Shown piece after piece: positions 37,000 through 44,776 of a DNA stretch of 48,266 nt. This stretch comes from an uncultured Saprospiraceae bacterium (GTDB lineage: Bacteria > Bacteroidota > Bacteroidia > Chitinophagales > Saprospiraceae), in NCBI GenBank assembly GCA_938041445.1, contig CALISO010000039.1, positions 1-48,266 of the forward strand. The letters run 5' to 3'. Positions within the stretch are counted from its first letter, which is position 1, and every line of letters begins with the position of its first letter. The position numbers and the translations under genes are program-made. The notes beneath the pieces were generated by a model. The model saw nothing but the letters and a program-made list of their open reading frames with translations, made no database searches and was not told the origin of the DNA.

Positions 37000-37027
37000 A
37001 GAAGTGGCATTTTTTTTGAGAGAATAC

Positions 37028-37035
37028 TATCTTTG
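37028..37035 (+). promoter_or_regulatory. rplY: Putative -7 promoter box of rplY
   Basis: TATCTTTG followed by CAG matches TAnnTTTG exactly, 36 bases upstream of ATG 37072. It supports that start over an in-frame ATG at 36994, which lies upstream of the box. Confidence 0.6.
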
Positions 37036-37071
37036 CAGTCCTTTTGGAAAAAGATAAAAATAAGTACTACG

Positions 37072-37695
37072 ATGCAAACAGTAACAGTTAAAGCGCAAGA
37101 AAGAAGTTCATTTGGAAAATCGTCCAACAATTCTCTTCGTAAAGATGGAAGAATTCCAGCTGTCATCTATTCTAAAGATAGTGTCAAACACTGCAGTGTT
37201 ACTGAGGCGGATCTTAAGCACCTAGTCTATACTCCAGACTTCAAATTAGCCGAAGTAGAAGTAGGTGGATCTAATTCTAAATGTACATTACAAGATATCC
37301 AATTCCACCCAGTCACTGATAATATCGTACACGTTGACTTCCTTGAGCTTGTTCCAGGACATGCATTGAAAGTAAATGTGCCAGTGAGATTCAAAGGTGT
37401 ATCACCAGGTGTAAAAGGTGGTGGTAAATTGATGCAATCACTACGTAAGGTGAAAATCAAGTGTACTCCTGAGAATATTGTACAAGAACTGTTTGTAGAC
37501 ATCTCTGAGCTAGAGCTTGGATTTGCAGTTAGAATCAGAGATCTAGAATTACCAGATGGTATCGAAGTGATGACTGCTGGAGCTACTCCAATTGCTAGCG
37601 TAGAAATACCTAGAGCATTGAAAACAGCTGAAGCTGCAGAAGCTCCTGCAGCAGAAGAAGCAGTAGCTGGAGAGGCAGTAGCTGGAGAGGCATAA
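37072..37695 (+). CDS. rplY: Large ribosomal subunit protein bL25, CTC-type long form
   Basis: ATG 37072 gives 207 residues. The N-terminal bL25 domain (about 1-95) binds 5S rRNA: 'RSSFGKSSNNSLRKDGRIPAV' split by its usual 'IYSKD', and 'DIQFHPVTDNIVHVDFLEL'. The C-terminal TL5/CTC domain (about 96-185) contains 'VPVRFKGVSPGVKGGGKL'. The last 22 residues are an Ala/Glu-rich tail with a repeated AVAGE unit, encoded by a 15-base tandem duplication. An upstream in-frame ATG at 36994 is rejected, because the promoter box lies downstream of it. Confidence 0.96.
   Translation: MQTVTVKAQERSSFGKSSNNSLRKDGRIPAVIYSKDSVKHCSVTEADLKHLVYTPDFKLAEVEVGGSNSKCTLQDIQFHPVTDNIVHVDFLELVPGHALKVNVPVRFKGVSPGVKGGGKLMQSLRKVKIKCTPENIVQELFVDISELELGFAVRIRDLELPDGIEVMTAGATPIASVEIPRALKTAEAAEAPAAEEAVAGEAVAGEA
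37664..37693 (+). repeat. 15-base tandem duplication in the rplY tail
   Basis: GCAGTAGCTGGAGAG occurs twice in a row, adding a second AVAGE unit to the acidic C-terminal tail of bL25. Confidence 0.7.
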
Positions 37696-37763
37696 ACCAA
37701 AAAAAATACTATCTACTCTTTTTGGTACATTTCTTGATACATTATAATTAAATATAATGTGTT

Positions 37764-38261
37764 TTGAGGTTACTATTATTAATATCTATCATTTCGCTGA
37801 CTAGCTTAAGTGTCAGTTACGCATCGACTGTTGACCCTGTAGAGATTACAGAATGCAATAAAGATAACGATCGTAAGTCACTAATGCGAAAGCACTTAGT
37901 CAAGTATGCTTCGTCGTTTATTGGCACTTCATACAAGTCCAAGAAGTATACATCATCAGGATTTGATTGCTCAGGATTTGTGCAACATGTCTTCAATCAC
38001 TTTGACATTGATCTTGATAGATCAAGTAAAGAGATGGCTAAGCAAGGAAGAAGAAAGAGTAAGCCAAATGAAGGTGACCTCATTTTCTTTGCCAGTGGTG
38101 GGAGGATTAATCATGTTGCCATCGTGACTAAGGTAGACAAGGAAGGAGTGCATATCATTCATAGTACATCTTCTAAGGGTGTAATGACTGAATGTCTTGA
38201 TTCTTCTACCTACTGGAAAAAGCGATATGCCTTTGCGAAAGATGTGATGAATATCAAATAG
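37764..38261 (+). CDS. NlpC/P60-family (C40) cell-wall hydrolase; TTG start
   Basis: This 165-residue protein has a signal peptide (about 1-20) and an NlpC/P60 domain at about 45-160. The catalytic Cys is in 'SGFDCSGFVQHVF', with His in 'INHVAIVTKV' and 'HIIHSTSS' completing the set. Family members cleave peptide bonds in peptidoglycan stems. In this frame the only usable start is TTG 37764: an in-frame stop lies nine bases upstream, and no ATG or GTG lies between. ATG 37757 is in another frame and soon meets a stop. It lies 68 bases after rplY and 81 before adk on the same strand. Confidence 0.9.
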   Translation: MRLLLLISIISLTSLSVSYASTVDPVEITECNKDNDRKSLMRKHLVKYASSFIGTSYKSKKYTSSGFDCSGFVQHVFNHFDIDLDRSSKEMAKQGRRKSKPNEGDLIFFASGGRINHVAIVTKVDKEGVHIIHSTSSKGVMTECLDSSTYWKKRYAFAKDVMNIK

Positions 38262-38342
38262 TAGAACTATTAGTGAAACTAACGGGTTGCAATAATGGGC
38301 TTAATAACTAAATTACTTTCCCTTCTAGGGATAAAAAAACAC

Positions 38343-38918
38343 ATGATCAATCTAATATTATTCGGACCTCCAGGATCGGGAAAAGGTACACAAGCAAGTA
38401 AACTGGTTGAAGAATTCAACCTTGTGCATATCAGTACAGGAGACTTATTTCGCTTTGAAATGAAAAATGACACTCCACTAGGCTTGGAAGCAAAGCAATA
38501 TATCTCTAAAGGAGAACTCGTGCCTGATTCTGTGACTATAGGTATGTTGAAAAATAAAATGACAAAGCATCCAGAAGCTAAGGGTTTCATCTTTGATGGC
38601 TTTCCTAGGACTATACCTCAAGCAGAGGCACTTGATCAACTCCTTGCAGAGACAGATCAGTCTATCAATGGATTATTTGCCCTTCAAGTTGAAGATGAAG
38701 AAATCATAAAGCGTATCCTCTCAAGAGGTGCGACATCTGGCAGAGCAGATGACTTAGATGAGACAATTATCCGCAATAGAATATCAGTCTATAAGGACAA
38801 CACACTGGATGTCTATGACTACTATGCAGCTAAGAAAAAGGCTTCCACAATAGAAGGTGTTGGGTCTATTGAACAAATCAGTAACAGACTCCGTAAGGCC
38901 GTAAGCGCCACTATATAA
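38343..38918 (+). CDS. adk: Adenylate kinase
   Basis: ATG 38343 gives 191 residues, the usual length for the short form. An upstream in-frame ATG at 38295 would add a 16-residue leader, not typical. The enzyme interconverts ATP + AMP and 2 ADP. The P-loop is GPPGSGKGTQ at 8-17. 'HISTGDLFR' binds AMP, and 'FDGFPRTIPQA' is the family signature. The LID is the short type ('RGATSGRADDLDETIIRNRI') without zinc Cys. obgE follows after 13 bases. Confidence 0.97.
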   Translation: MINLILFGPPGSGKGTQASKLVEEFNLVHISTGDLFRFEMKNDTPLGLEAKQYISKGELVPDSVTIGMLKNKMTKHPEAKGFIFDGFPRTIPQAEALDQLLAETDQSINGLFALQVEDEEIIKRILSRGATSGRADDLDETIIRNRISVYKDNTLDVYDYYAAKKKASTIEGVGSIEQISNRLRKAVSATI

Positions 38919-38931
38919 CACACTTTCACAG

Positions 38932-39984
38932 ATGCCGAGCCAATCCTTTATTGACTACGTAAAGATTCACTGTAAGTCAGGAAATGGCGGCTCAGGGTCT
39001 GCACACTTCTTCCGAAATAAGTTGATGCCTAAGGGCGGACCAGATGGTGGTGATGGAGGACGTGGAGGTAATATCATCCTTAGAGGAAATAAGCAACTAT
39101 GGACTCTTCTCCCACTCAAGTATAGAAAACATGTTAAAGCAGGCCATGGAGGCGCTGGTGGTAGAAGTGGTCGTACTGGTGCTGAAGGTGATGATATCAT
39201 CTTAGATGTACCATTAGGCACTACTGCCAAGAATGCAGAAACCGGAGAAATCTTATTCGAAATAGAGGATCACGATGAATATCGTGTATTATTGAAAGGT
39301 GGTCGTGGTGGCAAAGGTAATGTCCACTTCAAGTCACCAACGAATGTTGCACCAAGATATGCTCAACCTGGAGAACTAGGAATAGATGAATGGATGATTC
39401 TGGAGTTGAAAGTGCTTGCAGACGTTGGGCTTGTCGGATTTCCTAATGCAGGCAAGTCTACCCTGCTCTCAAGTATTACAGCAGCAAAACCTAAAATAGG
39501 TGCTTATCCATTTACGACTATCGTACCAAACTTGGGAATCGTCTCTTACCACGGAGACAAATCATTTGTGATGGCGGATATCCCAGGTATCATAGAGGGT
39601 GCTCACAAAGGAAAGGGATTAGGATTTAGATTCTTGAAACATATAGAGCGGAATGCTGTCCTACTCTTTATGATTCCAGCTGACACAGAAGATATCAATG
39701 CAGAATATCGAATATTAGTCAATGAGCTTGAAGCATACAATTCTGAATTGCTCGATAAGCAACACATCCTTGCCATCACAAAGAATGATATTCTAGATCA
39801 AGAGATGCAAGAGTTAATCAATGCTGAACTTGATATTCCTATTCCTTATCTATTTATCTCATCTGTGACCAACAAGGGTCTTACAGAATTGAAAGAATTG
39901 CTCTGGACTGCTATTGAAAAGGAAGCTGCTCTCTTGGAGACAGAAGACATTCAGTTTGCGCCATTTGGGGATGAAGAAGAGTAG
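38932..39984 (+). CDS. obgE: GTPase Obg
   Basis: This 350-residue ribosome-associated GTPase acts in 50S assembly and stress control. The glycine-rich Obg fold spans 1-158 ('GNGGSGSAHFF', 'GPDGGDGGRGGN', 'GHGGAGGRSGRTG'). The G domain has G1 'GFPNAGKST' (169-177), switch and G2 'PFTTIVPN', G3 'DIPGIIEGA' (216-224), and G4 in 'AITKNDIL' (TKND where TKxD is usual). The C-terminal OCT domain is absent, as in many Bacteroidota. It lies 13 bases after adk, so the two are co-transcribed. It is convergent with dnaA. Confidence 0.97.
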   Translation: MPSQSFIDYVKIHCKSGNGGSGSAHFFRNKLMPKGGPDGGDGGRGGNIILRGNKQLWTLLPLKYRKHVKAGHGGAGGRSGRTGAEGDDIILDVPLGTTAKNAETGEILFEIEDHDEYRVLLKGGRGGKGNVHFKSPTNVAPRYAQPGELGIDEWMILELKVLADVGLVGFPNAGKSTLLSSITAAKPKIGAYPFTTIVPNLGIVSYHGDKSFVMADIPGIIEGAHKGKGLGFRFLKHIERNAVLLFMIPADTEDINAEYRILVNELEAYNSELLDKQHILAITKNDILDQEMQELINAELDIPIPYLFISSVTNKGLTELKELLWTAIEKEAALLETEDIQFAPFGDEEE

Positions 39985-40004
39985 TTTGATACGCTAAAGC
40001 TTAA

Positions 40005-40028
40005 ATAGTAAGCAAAAAATCTTACTAT
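40005..40028. terminator. AT-rich hairpin between obgE and dnaA
   Basis: ATAGTAAG and CTTACTAT form a perfect 8-bp stem around CAAAAAAT in the 100-base convergent gap. No T-run follows, so termination strength is uncertain. Confidence 0.4.
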
Positions 40029-40084
40029 GCGGTTAATATATTCTTAGATGACTTATTAACGCTTTACACTAACCATTCTACGTT

Positions 40085-41482
40085 CTAAAAGCCCGACCCT
40101 ATACTCATCTGTACCTTTCTCTCTATCTCAGTGACTTGGTTCTTGAATACCTCGTCTGTATCCATCATATCTTGGACAGCTTTGAGTGAGTAGATAACAG
40201 TACTGTGATCCTTACCTCCAAAGTCATCACCGATACTTTTCAATGATTTATTGGTAAAGTTCTTAGCAAAGTACATTGATAACTGTCTAGCGATGACAAC
40301 TTCTCGCTTACGTGTACTCGATTGAATCTTCTCAACAGTGACCTTATAGTGGTCTGCGACGAGTTTTTTGATTTTCTCAAGAGCAACCTCCTTGTCTGCT
40401 GATAGGACATATCTTCTAATGATGTCCTTAGCAAGGTCAATATCGATACTTTTAAGATTGAGAGTAGACTGTGCAATGAGTGAAATCATTACCCCTTCTA
40501 GTTCTCGTATATTCTTAGTGACGTTGTGACAAACGTATTCTAGTACATTATAAGGTACTTTTGATACATCCTCACCTAATTTATCCTGAATGATCGCCAT
40601 ACGTGTCTCAAAGGACGCTGGCTGTATATCTGCTGATAAACCCCACTTGAATCTACTAATCAATCTATCCTCCATATTGGCAAGATCTTTAGGAGCTCTA
40701 TCAGCTGTCAAGATGATCTGCTTACCACTTTGGTGGAGTCTGTTAAATAAGTTGAAGAGGATTTCTTGTGTCTTAGTTCTACCTGCTAGGAATTGTACAT
40801 CATCCAGGACTAGAGTGTCTACATGTTGATAGTAGGCAGTTAAATCATCAATGGTATTCTTCTTAATGGCATTGATAATCTGATTGGTGAATCTATCCGT
40901 TGTGACGTACATCACATTATTTTCAGGACTCTTCACTTGAATGGCATTACCTATAGCATGAGCAAGGTGAGTCTTCCCTATCCCCACTCCACCGTATACG
41001 AAAAGTGGATTGAATGCCGTCTTACCTGGATTATCAGCGATAGCTTTACCTGCTGATCTGGCAAGTCGGTTGCAATCACCTTCAATCAGACTGTCGAATG
41101 TATACTTTTTATTGAGGCTTGATTCTACCTTGACTTTCTTGATACCAGGTATAACGAATGGGTTCTTAATCTGATTAGTGGCTACAGGACTGTGTTTCTT
41201 GTCTGTAGAATTAGAAAATTTGTTCTTGTTTTCTTTGAGGAAGATGTATTCCAGTCTGGCTTTACCGCCAAGCTCTGTCATAATGCACTTACGAAGTAAT
41301 GAAAGATAGTGTTCTTCTAACCATTCATAAAAGTACTTATTGGGTACTTGAATTGTCAGGATTTCATTTTCCAATTTTACTGGAATAATTGGCTCGAACC
41401 AAGTTTTATACTTTCTTTCATTAATATTATCTTTTATGATATTGAGACAACGGTCCCATACTTCTATATGTGTTTTTATCAT
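40085..41482 (-). CDS. dnaA: Chromosomal replication initiator DnaA
   Basis: This 465-residue AAA+ protein opens the replication origin. Domain I (1-80) carries 'WFEPIIPV'. The AAA+ core has Walker A 'GGVGIGKTHLAHAIGN' (164-179) and Walker B 'LVLDDVQFLAG'. Sensor and Arg-finger stretches are 'LISRFKWGLSADIQPA' and 'NIRELEGVM'. The DNA-binding domain IV has the signature 'GGKDHSTVIYSLKAV'. Length is normal. The 272-base upstream region is AT-rich but holds no cluster of DnaA boxes (TTATCCACA or close variants), so the origin is probably elsewhere. rnpA-rpmH, its common neighbours in other phyla, are 10 kb away. Confidence 0.98.
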   Translation of the reverse strand: MIKTHIEVWDRCLNIIKDNINERKYKTWFEPIIPVKLENEILTIQVPNKYFYEWLEEHYLSLLRKCIMTELGGKARLEYIFLKENKNKFSNSTDKKHSPVATNQIKNPFVIPGIKKVKVESSLNKKYTFDSLIEGDCNRLARSAGKAIADNPGKTAFNPLFVYGGVGIGKTHLAHAIGNAIQVKSPENNVMYVTTDRFTNQIINAIKKNTIDDLTAYYQHVDTLVLDDVQFLAGRTKTQEILFNLFNRLHQSGKQIILTADRAPKDLANMEDRLISRFKWGLSADIQPASFETRMAIIQDKLGEDVSKVPYNVLEYVCHNVTKNIRELEGVMISLIAQSTLNLKSIDIDLAKDIIRRYVLSADKEVALEKIKKLVADHYKVTVEKIQSSTRKREVVIARQLSMYFAKNFTNKSLKSIGDDFGGKDHSTVIYSLKAVQDMMDTDEVFKNQVTEIERKVQMSIGSGF

Positions 41483-41637
41483 TCTAATCGAGGCAGTAAC
41501 AATTAAACAATAAAGTTGGTAAGATAATTCTTGACAACTCAGGATTCAAGCATTCGATCTAAGGGAAAGATCAGCTCAGTTTTCGGGTTCAATGTTCGAC
41601 AAAAATTGCCATTATAATCCAAAGAAAAAAACTATTG

Positions 41638-41645
41638 CAAACATA
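41638..41645 (-). promoter_or_regulatory. dnaA: Putative -7 promoter box of dnaA
   Basis: The minus strand reads TATGTTTG, an exact TAnnTTTG match, giving a leader of about 150 bases to ATG 41482. The leader includes a short hairpin, GATCT/AGATC, at 41556-41572. Confidence 0.4.
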
Positions 41646-41754
41646 TTTTCAACAAGGATGTGATAAAAAAAAATTTAAAACATATCACTAGAATCACGTA
41701 TATATAAGCCACCTCTATCACGGTAAGTTTAACATTAAGATAATAAATATGTAT

Positions 41755-42672
41755 TTATTCAACAAAAAGATTTTTACATGTCTGACATTTTGTTTTCTTG
41801 TTATTCTCAAAGTATAAATCTATTCGCCCCAGCATCAATCCACCGAAACCAGCTTGGTTAATAAAGACGGCTTGGTCGCTTTTATTTGTCGTAGTTACCA
41901 TTGCATCTAAGAATGTATGCGTATGGCCACCAAGAATTAAATCGATGTTATCAGTTTCCTTTGCGAGTACCACATCGCTGACAATATCTTCTTCATATTT
42001 AAATCCTAAGTGTGATAGACAGATGACAGCATCACATCGCAATTCTTCTTTGAGATGAGTTGCTATTCGCTGTCCATAGCTGACAGGATCGTGATAGACC
42101 ACTCCCTTGCAGAGTTTATCCGGAACTAAACCTTCTAGTTCTATACCTAGTCCAAAAACTCCAATGCGTATGCCTCCAACCTCCTTGATGACATATTCTT
42201 TCAAAAACGGAGCCATTGCCGTGTCACTGACATCATAGTTGCTTATGACAAAGTCAAAATCAGCGTGAGGCATTTGCTTGACAAAACCATCAATTCCTCC
42301 ATCGAAATCATGATTGCCAATAGTCGCTACATCATAGCCTAACTTCGACATTCCCTTAATCTCTACTTCTCCACCAAAAAAATTGAAGTAAGGTGTTCCT
42401 TGAAATATATCTCCACTATCAAACAGTAAAACATTATCTTCTTCAGCTCTTATATTTTCAATCATCCGATATCTAGCGGCTAATCCTGCCATCCCTTCAT
42501 TACGACCACCATCCATCGGAAATGGGTCTATACGACTATGTACATCATTAGTATGTAATATGGTAATCTTGGTGACTTCCCCTTTGTCAAACAACCGATA
42601 AGGAAACAAATCTACACCGAGCATTAACCCACCTGTTCCCATTGCATTGATAAACTTTCTTCTTGAGATCAT
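41755..42672 (-). CDS. 5'-nucleotidase-type metallophosphoesterase domain protein (split UshA-like, N-terminal half)
   Basis: This 305-residue protein is the metallophosphoesterase half of a UshA/YfkN-type 5'-nucleotidase. The N-terminus 'ISRRKFINAMGTGGLML' is a Tat-like signal. Metal ligands lie in 'LHTNDVHSRID' (Asp and His), 'FDSGDIFQG', 'IGNHDFDGG' and 'LGGHTHTF'. The enzyme should release phosphate from extracellular nucleotides. The C-terminal substrate-binding domain is absent and is encoded by the gene just upstream, five bases away. The two halves probably work as a complex, as inferred from gene order. Confidence 0.93.
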   Translation of the reverse strand: MISRRKFINAMGTGGLMLGVDLFPYRLFDKGEVTKITILHTNDVHSRIDPFPMDGGRNEGMAGLAARYRMIENIRAEEDNVLLFDSGDIFQGTPYFNFFGGEVEIKGMSKLGYDVATIGNHDFDGGIDGFVKQMPHADFDFVISNYDVSDTAMAPFLKEYVIKEVGGIRIGVFGLGIELEGLVPDKLCKGVVYHDPVSYGQRIATHLKEELRCDAVICLSHLGFKYEEDIVSDVVLAKETDNIDLILGGHTHTFLDAMVTTTNKSDQAVFINQAGFGGLMLGRIDLYFENNKKTKCQTCKNLFVE

Positions 42673-42677
42673 ATCAG

Positions 42678-43418
42678 TTATTTATGGATTCGTTGTTCAT
42701 TATTGGATGTGATAGGTTTGCCTTGAGATTCAAGATAACTGATTCTGTCTGTCAATGCCTCACGGATATACTTGCCAGTATGTTGTTGTTCGATTTCGGT
42801 CAAAAAATCACAAGAATCGCCTCCATTAGCAATATAGTCAGGAATTGCCATCTGGTATATCTTTCCATCTTCTAAGGGCAGTCCATTGATCATAATATCA
42901 GATACTTGATCGTCCTTTACAATTATTGATAGTCCTCGACTAATTGGCCATCCATTTAATTCTATAATTCTATCACAGAGTAAGATGATGTCTTTCTTGG
43001 TCATAGGTAAGACAAGCAGGTAATTATCAAATGGCATCAACTCAAAAATTTCACCTTTTGTGATAGGCCCAGGTGAAAGACTGTTAATTCTAATCCCACC
43101 ATAATTTTGAACGGCAAAATCTACCTTAATATTCAAATAGACTTCTGCTTGATCTTGTAACAAATCTGCTACTACATTCCCTAACGTAGAATTAGGTCGG
43201 GTCTTGGTCAACATTGAAGCATTTGACCCAATCACTTGTTGCATCTCTTCCTCCATTTCACTCCGATATGGTGCAATGAAGGACTCCATACTTTGATCAA
43301 CTTGATCAGTTACAACCTCAATATTTACATTCTCCGTCTCAGCTAAGTGGTTGACAGTTTTGCATCCTATAATTAGGGGCAATAATAATACTGACAGAAT
43401 CCTTATGACATTAATCAT
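42678..43418 (-). CDS. 5'-nucleotidase C-terminal domain lipoprotein (split UshA-like, C-terminal half)
   Basis: This 246-residue protein has a lipoprotein-like signal ('VLLLPLIIGCK', Cys19) and a 5'-nucleotidase C-terminal domain at about 60-235. Family stretches are 'NSTLGNVVADLL', 'DFAVQNYGGIRIN', 'ITKGEIFELMPFDNYLLVL' and 'IPDYIANGGDSCDFL'; the Gly-Gly and Asn-Tyr segments bind the nucleobase. The start overlaps the stop of the upstream gene as ATGA, and the catalytic half follows after five bases. It is probably outer-membrane anchored, holding the soluble catalytic partner. Confidence 0.93.
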   Translation of the reverse strand: MINVIRILSVLLLPLIIGCKTVNHLAETENVNIEVVTDQVDQSMESFIAPYRSEMEEEMQQVIGSNASMLTKTRPNSTLGNVVADLLQDQAEVYLNIKVDFAVQNYGGIRINSLSPGPITKGEIFELMPFDNYLLVLPMTKKDIILLCDRIIELNGWPISRGLSIIVKDDQVSDIMINGLPLEDGKIYQMAIPDYIANGGDSCDFLTEIEQQHTGKYIREALTDRISYLESQGKPITSNNEQRIHK

Positions 43419-43933
43419 ACAATAATTGTTTTGATTTCTGCTCTAATGGCACCCTTTGCTATTTCGAGTGAACGACTAGCTACAACACTGTTATCTTGCA
43501 GGATATTGAGAAGATCTTCAGATGTTCCACCTTCTGGCAAATCGGCCACGGACTTATTAATCAATGTCTGCACATTATCCTTAGCTTGGGTTACAATCTT
43601 CCAAAGGGAATCACTTACATATACTTGCTGAGCTAGATTATGCTCATACTCTTTCTGTACAGAGACTAGCATCGCATTGCTCAGATTCTGAGGTGTTATC
43701 TCTTTGGTTAGCAATCTGAAGACTAGATTTTTCATATCTACTCTCTCACAAAGGAGCATTAGTCTTTCATATGCTTGGAGTTTTAGTGGGAGATTCTGTC
43801 CAGCCATCTCTTTTCGGTATTCAAGAAGTGCAAGTTTCTCCTTAGAAGCTAAGAATTGCTTGAGCACGAGATAGGCAGTTGCTAATACTACTAGAGCAGG
43901 GATGGTATATTTTAAGATTTCTGCAAAGACCAT
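43415..43933 (-). CDS. Membrane-anchored DUF7935-like conserved Bacteroidota protein
   Basis: The start is set at ATG 43933 (172 residues), because a promoter box at 43957-43964 lies between it and the longer alternative at 44005. One N-terminal membrane segment ('LKYTIPALVVLATAYLVL') precedes a helical cytosolic domain with 'LPLKLQAYERLMLLCERV', 'VSVQKEYEHNLAQQVYVSD' and 'WKIVTQAKDN'. This pattern is a widespread Bacteroidota family of unknown role (DUF7935-like, from memory). It overlaps the nucleotidase lipoprotein gene by four bases, so they are co-transcribed. No catalytic motif is visible. Confidence 0.87.
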   Translation of the reverse strand: MVFAEILKYTIPALVVLATAYLVLKQFLASKEKLALLEYRKEMAGQNLPLKLQAYERLMLLCERVDMKNLVFRLLTKEITPQNLSNAMLVSVQKEYEHNLAQQVYVSDSLWKIVTQAKDNVQTLINKSVADLPEGGTSEDLLNILQDNSVVASRSLEIAKGAIRAEIKTIIV

Positions 43934-43956
43934 ATTGAAAATTTTTCTGCAATGTA

Positions 43957-43964
43957 CAAAGTTA
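43957..43964 (-). promoter_or_regulatory. Putative -7 promoter box of the DUF7935-like/nucleotidase operon
   Basis: The minus strand reads TAACTTTG, an exact TAnnTTTG match, 24 bases before ATG 43933. Confidence 0.5.
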
Positions 43965-44085
43965 AACCCTCCTATATACCTAGATTGAAGCCATAAATTG
44001 TCCAACCTAGACTATTGAAAGCTCAGCTATACGGGCGATTATACTCAGGTTAAACAATCGTTAAACAGAAAACTAAAGTAAATGG

Positions 44086-44093
44086 TATCTTTG
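44086..44093 (+). promoter_or_regulatory. Putative -7 promoter box of the OmpH-like gene
   Basis: TATCTTTG followed by CCG matches TAnnTTTG exactly. The implied leader to ATG 44197 is about 100 bases, longer than for serS and rplY. Confidence 0.55.
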
Positions 44094-44196
44094 CCGCCGT
44101 TGTTAATCTAATATGGTATGCAGATATCATTTGATTCATTGGCTTATTGCCAAAAAGAAAACTAAACTTTTATAATACAAATACAAACTCTCCAGT

Positions 44197-44712
44197 ATGA
44201 GAAAATCGATAATGAACATTGCATGTATAGCAGGATTGATATGCATGATGAGTTTTTCGACTCAAGCCCAAAAATTTGGCTACGTTAACAGTACATTGAT
44301 CTTAAGCGAACTACCAGCTATTAAGTCAGCTGACTCAGAATTAGAAGCTTATCAAAAGCAACTGATCTCTAAAGGTGAGACGATGGTGACAAGTTTTGAG
44401 CAGAAGTACAGAACACTGTCTGAGCAAGCACAAGCAGGTACTCTATCAACAGTGCAGATGCAAGCAAAAGAACAAGAATTAGCAGCTGAGCAACAAGCTA
44501 TTCAAGCGTATGAAGTAGAAATGCAAACTAAAATTCTACAGAAGAGAGAAACATTGTATCAACCTATTCTAGACAATGTCAATAAAGAATTGATAGCGAT
44601 GGGAGATGAAGGTGGATATACTATGATATTTGACTCTAGTACTGGAGCTATCCTCCATGCTGCTGAGGCAAATGATCTTACAAGTGCATTGAAATCTAGA
44701 CTAGGGATATAA
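44197..44712 (+). CDS. OmpH/Skp-family periplasmic chaperone
   Basis: This 171-residue protein has a signal peptide (1-24, ending 'STQAQ') and the Skp fold: 'KFGYVNSTLILSELPAIKSAD', split by its first strand, then a long coiled coil at about 50-125 rich in Gln, Glu and Ala. 'ILDNVNKELIAMGDEGGYTMIFD' lies near the C-terminus, again in family order. Skp holds unfolded outer-membrane proteins in the periplasm for delivery to the BAM complex. bamA, its usual neighbour, is not in the window. It has its own promoter and terminator. Confidence 0.93.
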   Translation: MRKSIMNIACIAGLICMMSFSTQAQKFGYVNSTLILSELPAIKSADSELEAYQKQLISKGETMVTSFEQKYRTLSEQAQAGTLSTVQMQAKEQELAAEQQAIQAYEVEMQTKILQKRETLYQPILDNVNKELIAMGDEGGYTMIFDSSTGAILHAAEANDLTSALKSRLGI

Positions 44713-44740
44713 GTAATACTCTATATAAAGACAAGATATT

Positions 44741-44776
44741 ATGGGCCGGTGATAAATAATCATCTGCCCATTTTTT
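44741..44776 (+). terminator. Terminator after the OmpH-like gene
   Basis: ATGGGC and GCCCAT, with GTGAT and ATCAT inside, form a stem followed by six T residues, starting 28 bases after the stop. It touches the stop of the convergent M50 protease gene. Confidence 0.85.

Noticed and set aside
36994-37071. Longer N-terminus for bL25 starting at 36994
   Set aside because: The promoter box at 37028-37035 lies inside the extension, and the family N-terminus matches 'MQTVTVKAQERSSFGK'.
36972-37166. A 64-codon minus-strand frame across the start of rplY
   Set aside because: It overlaps rplY and the start of the membrane protein gene, has no family resemblance and no better promoter.
41483-41754. 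Replication origin next to dnaA
   Set aside because: The stretch is AT-rich, but I found no cluster of TTATCCACA-like boxes. One near match lies far away, in the rho leader region.
43934-44005. Longer N-terminus for the DUF7935-like protein
   Set aside because: It would cover the TAACTTTG box, and relatives begin just before the membrane segment.
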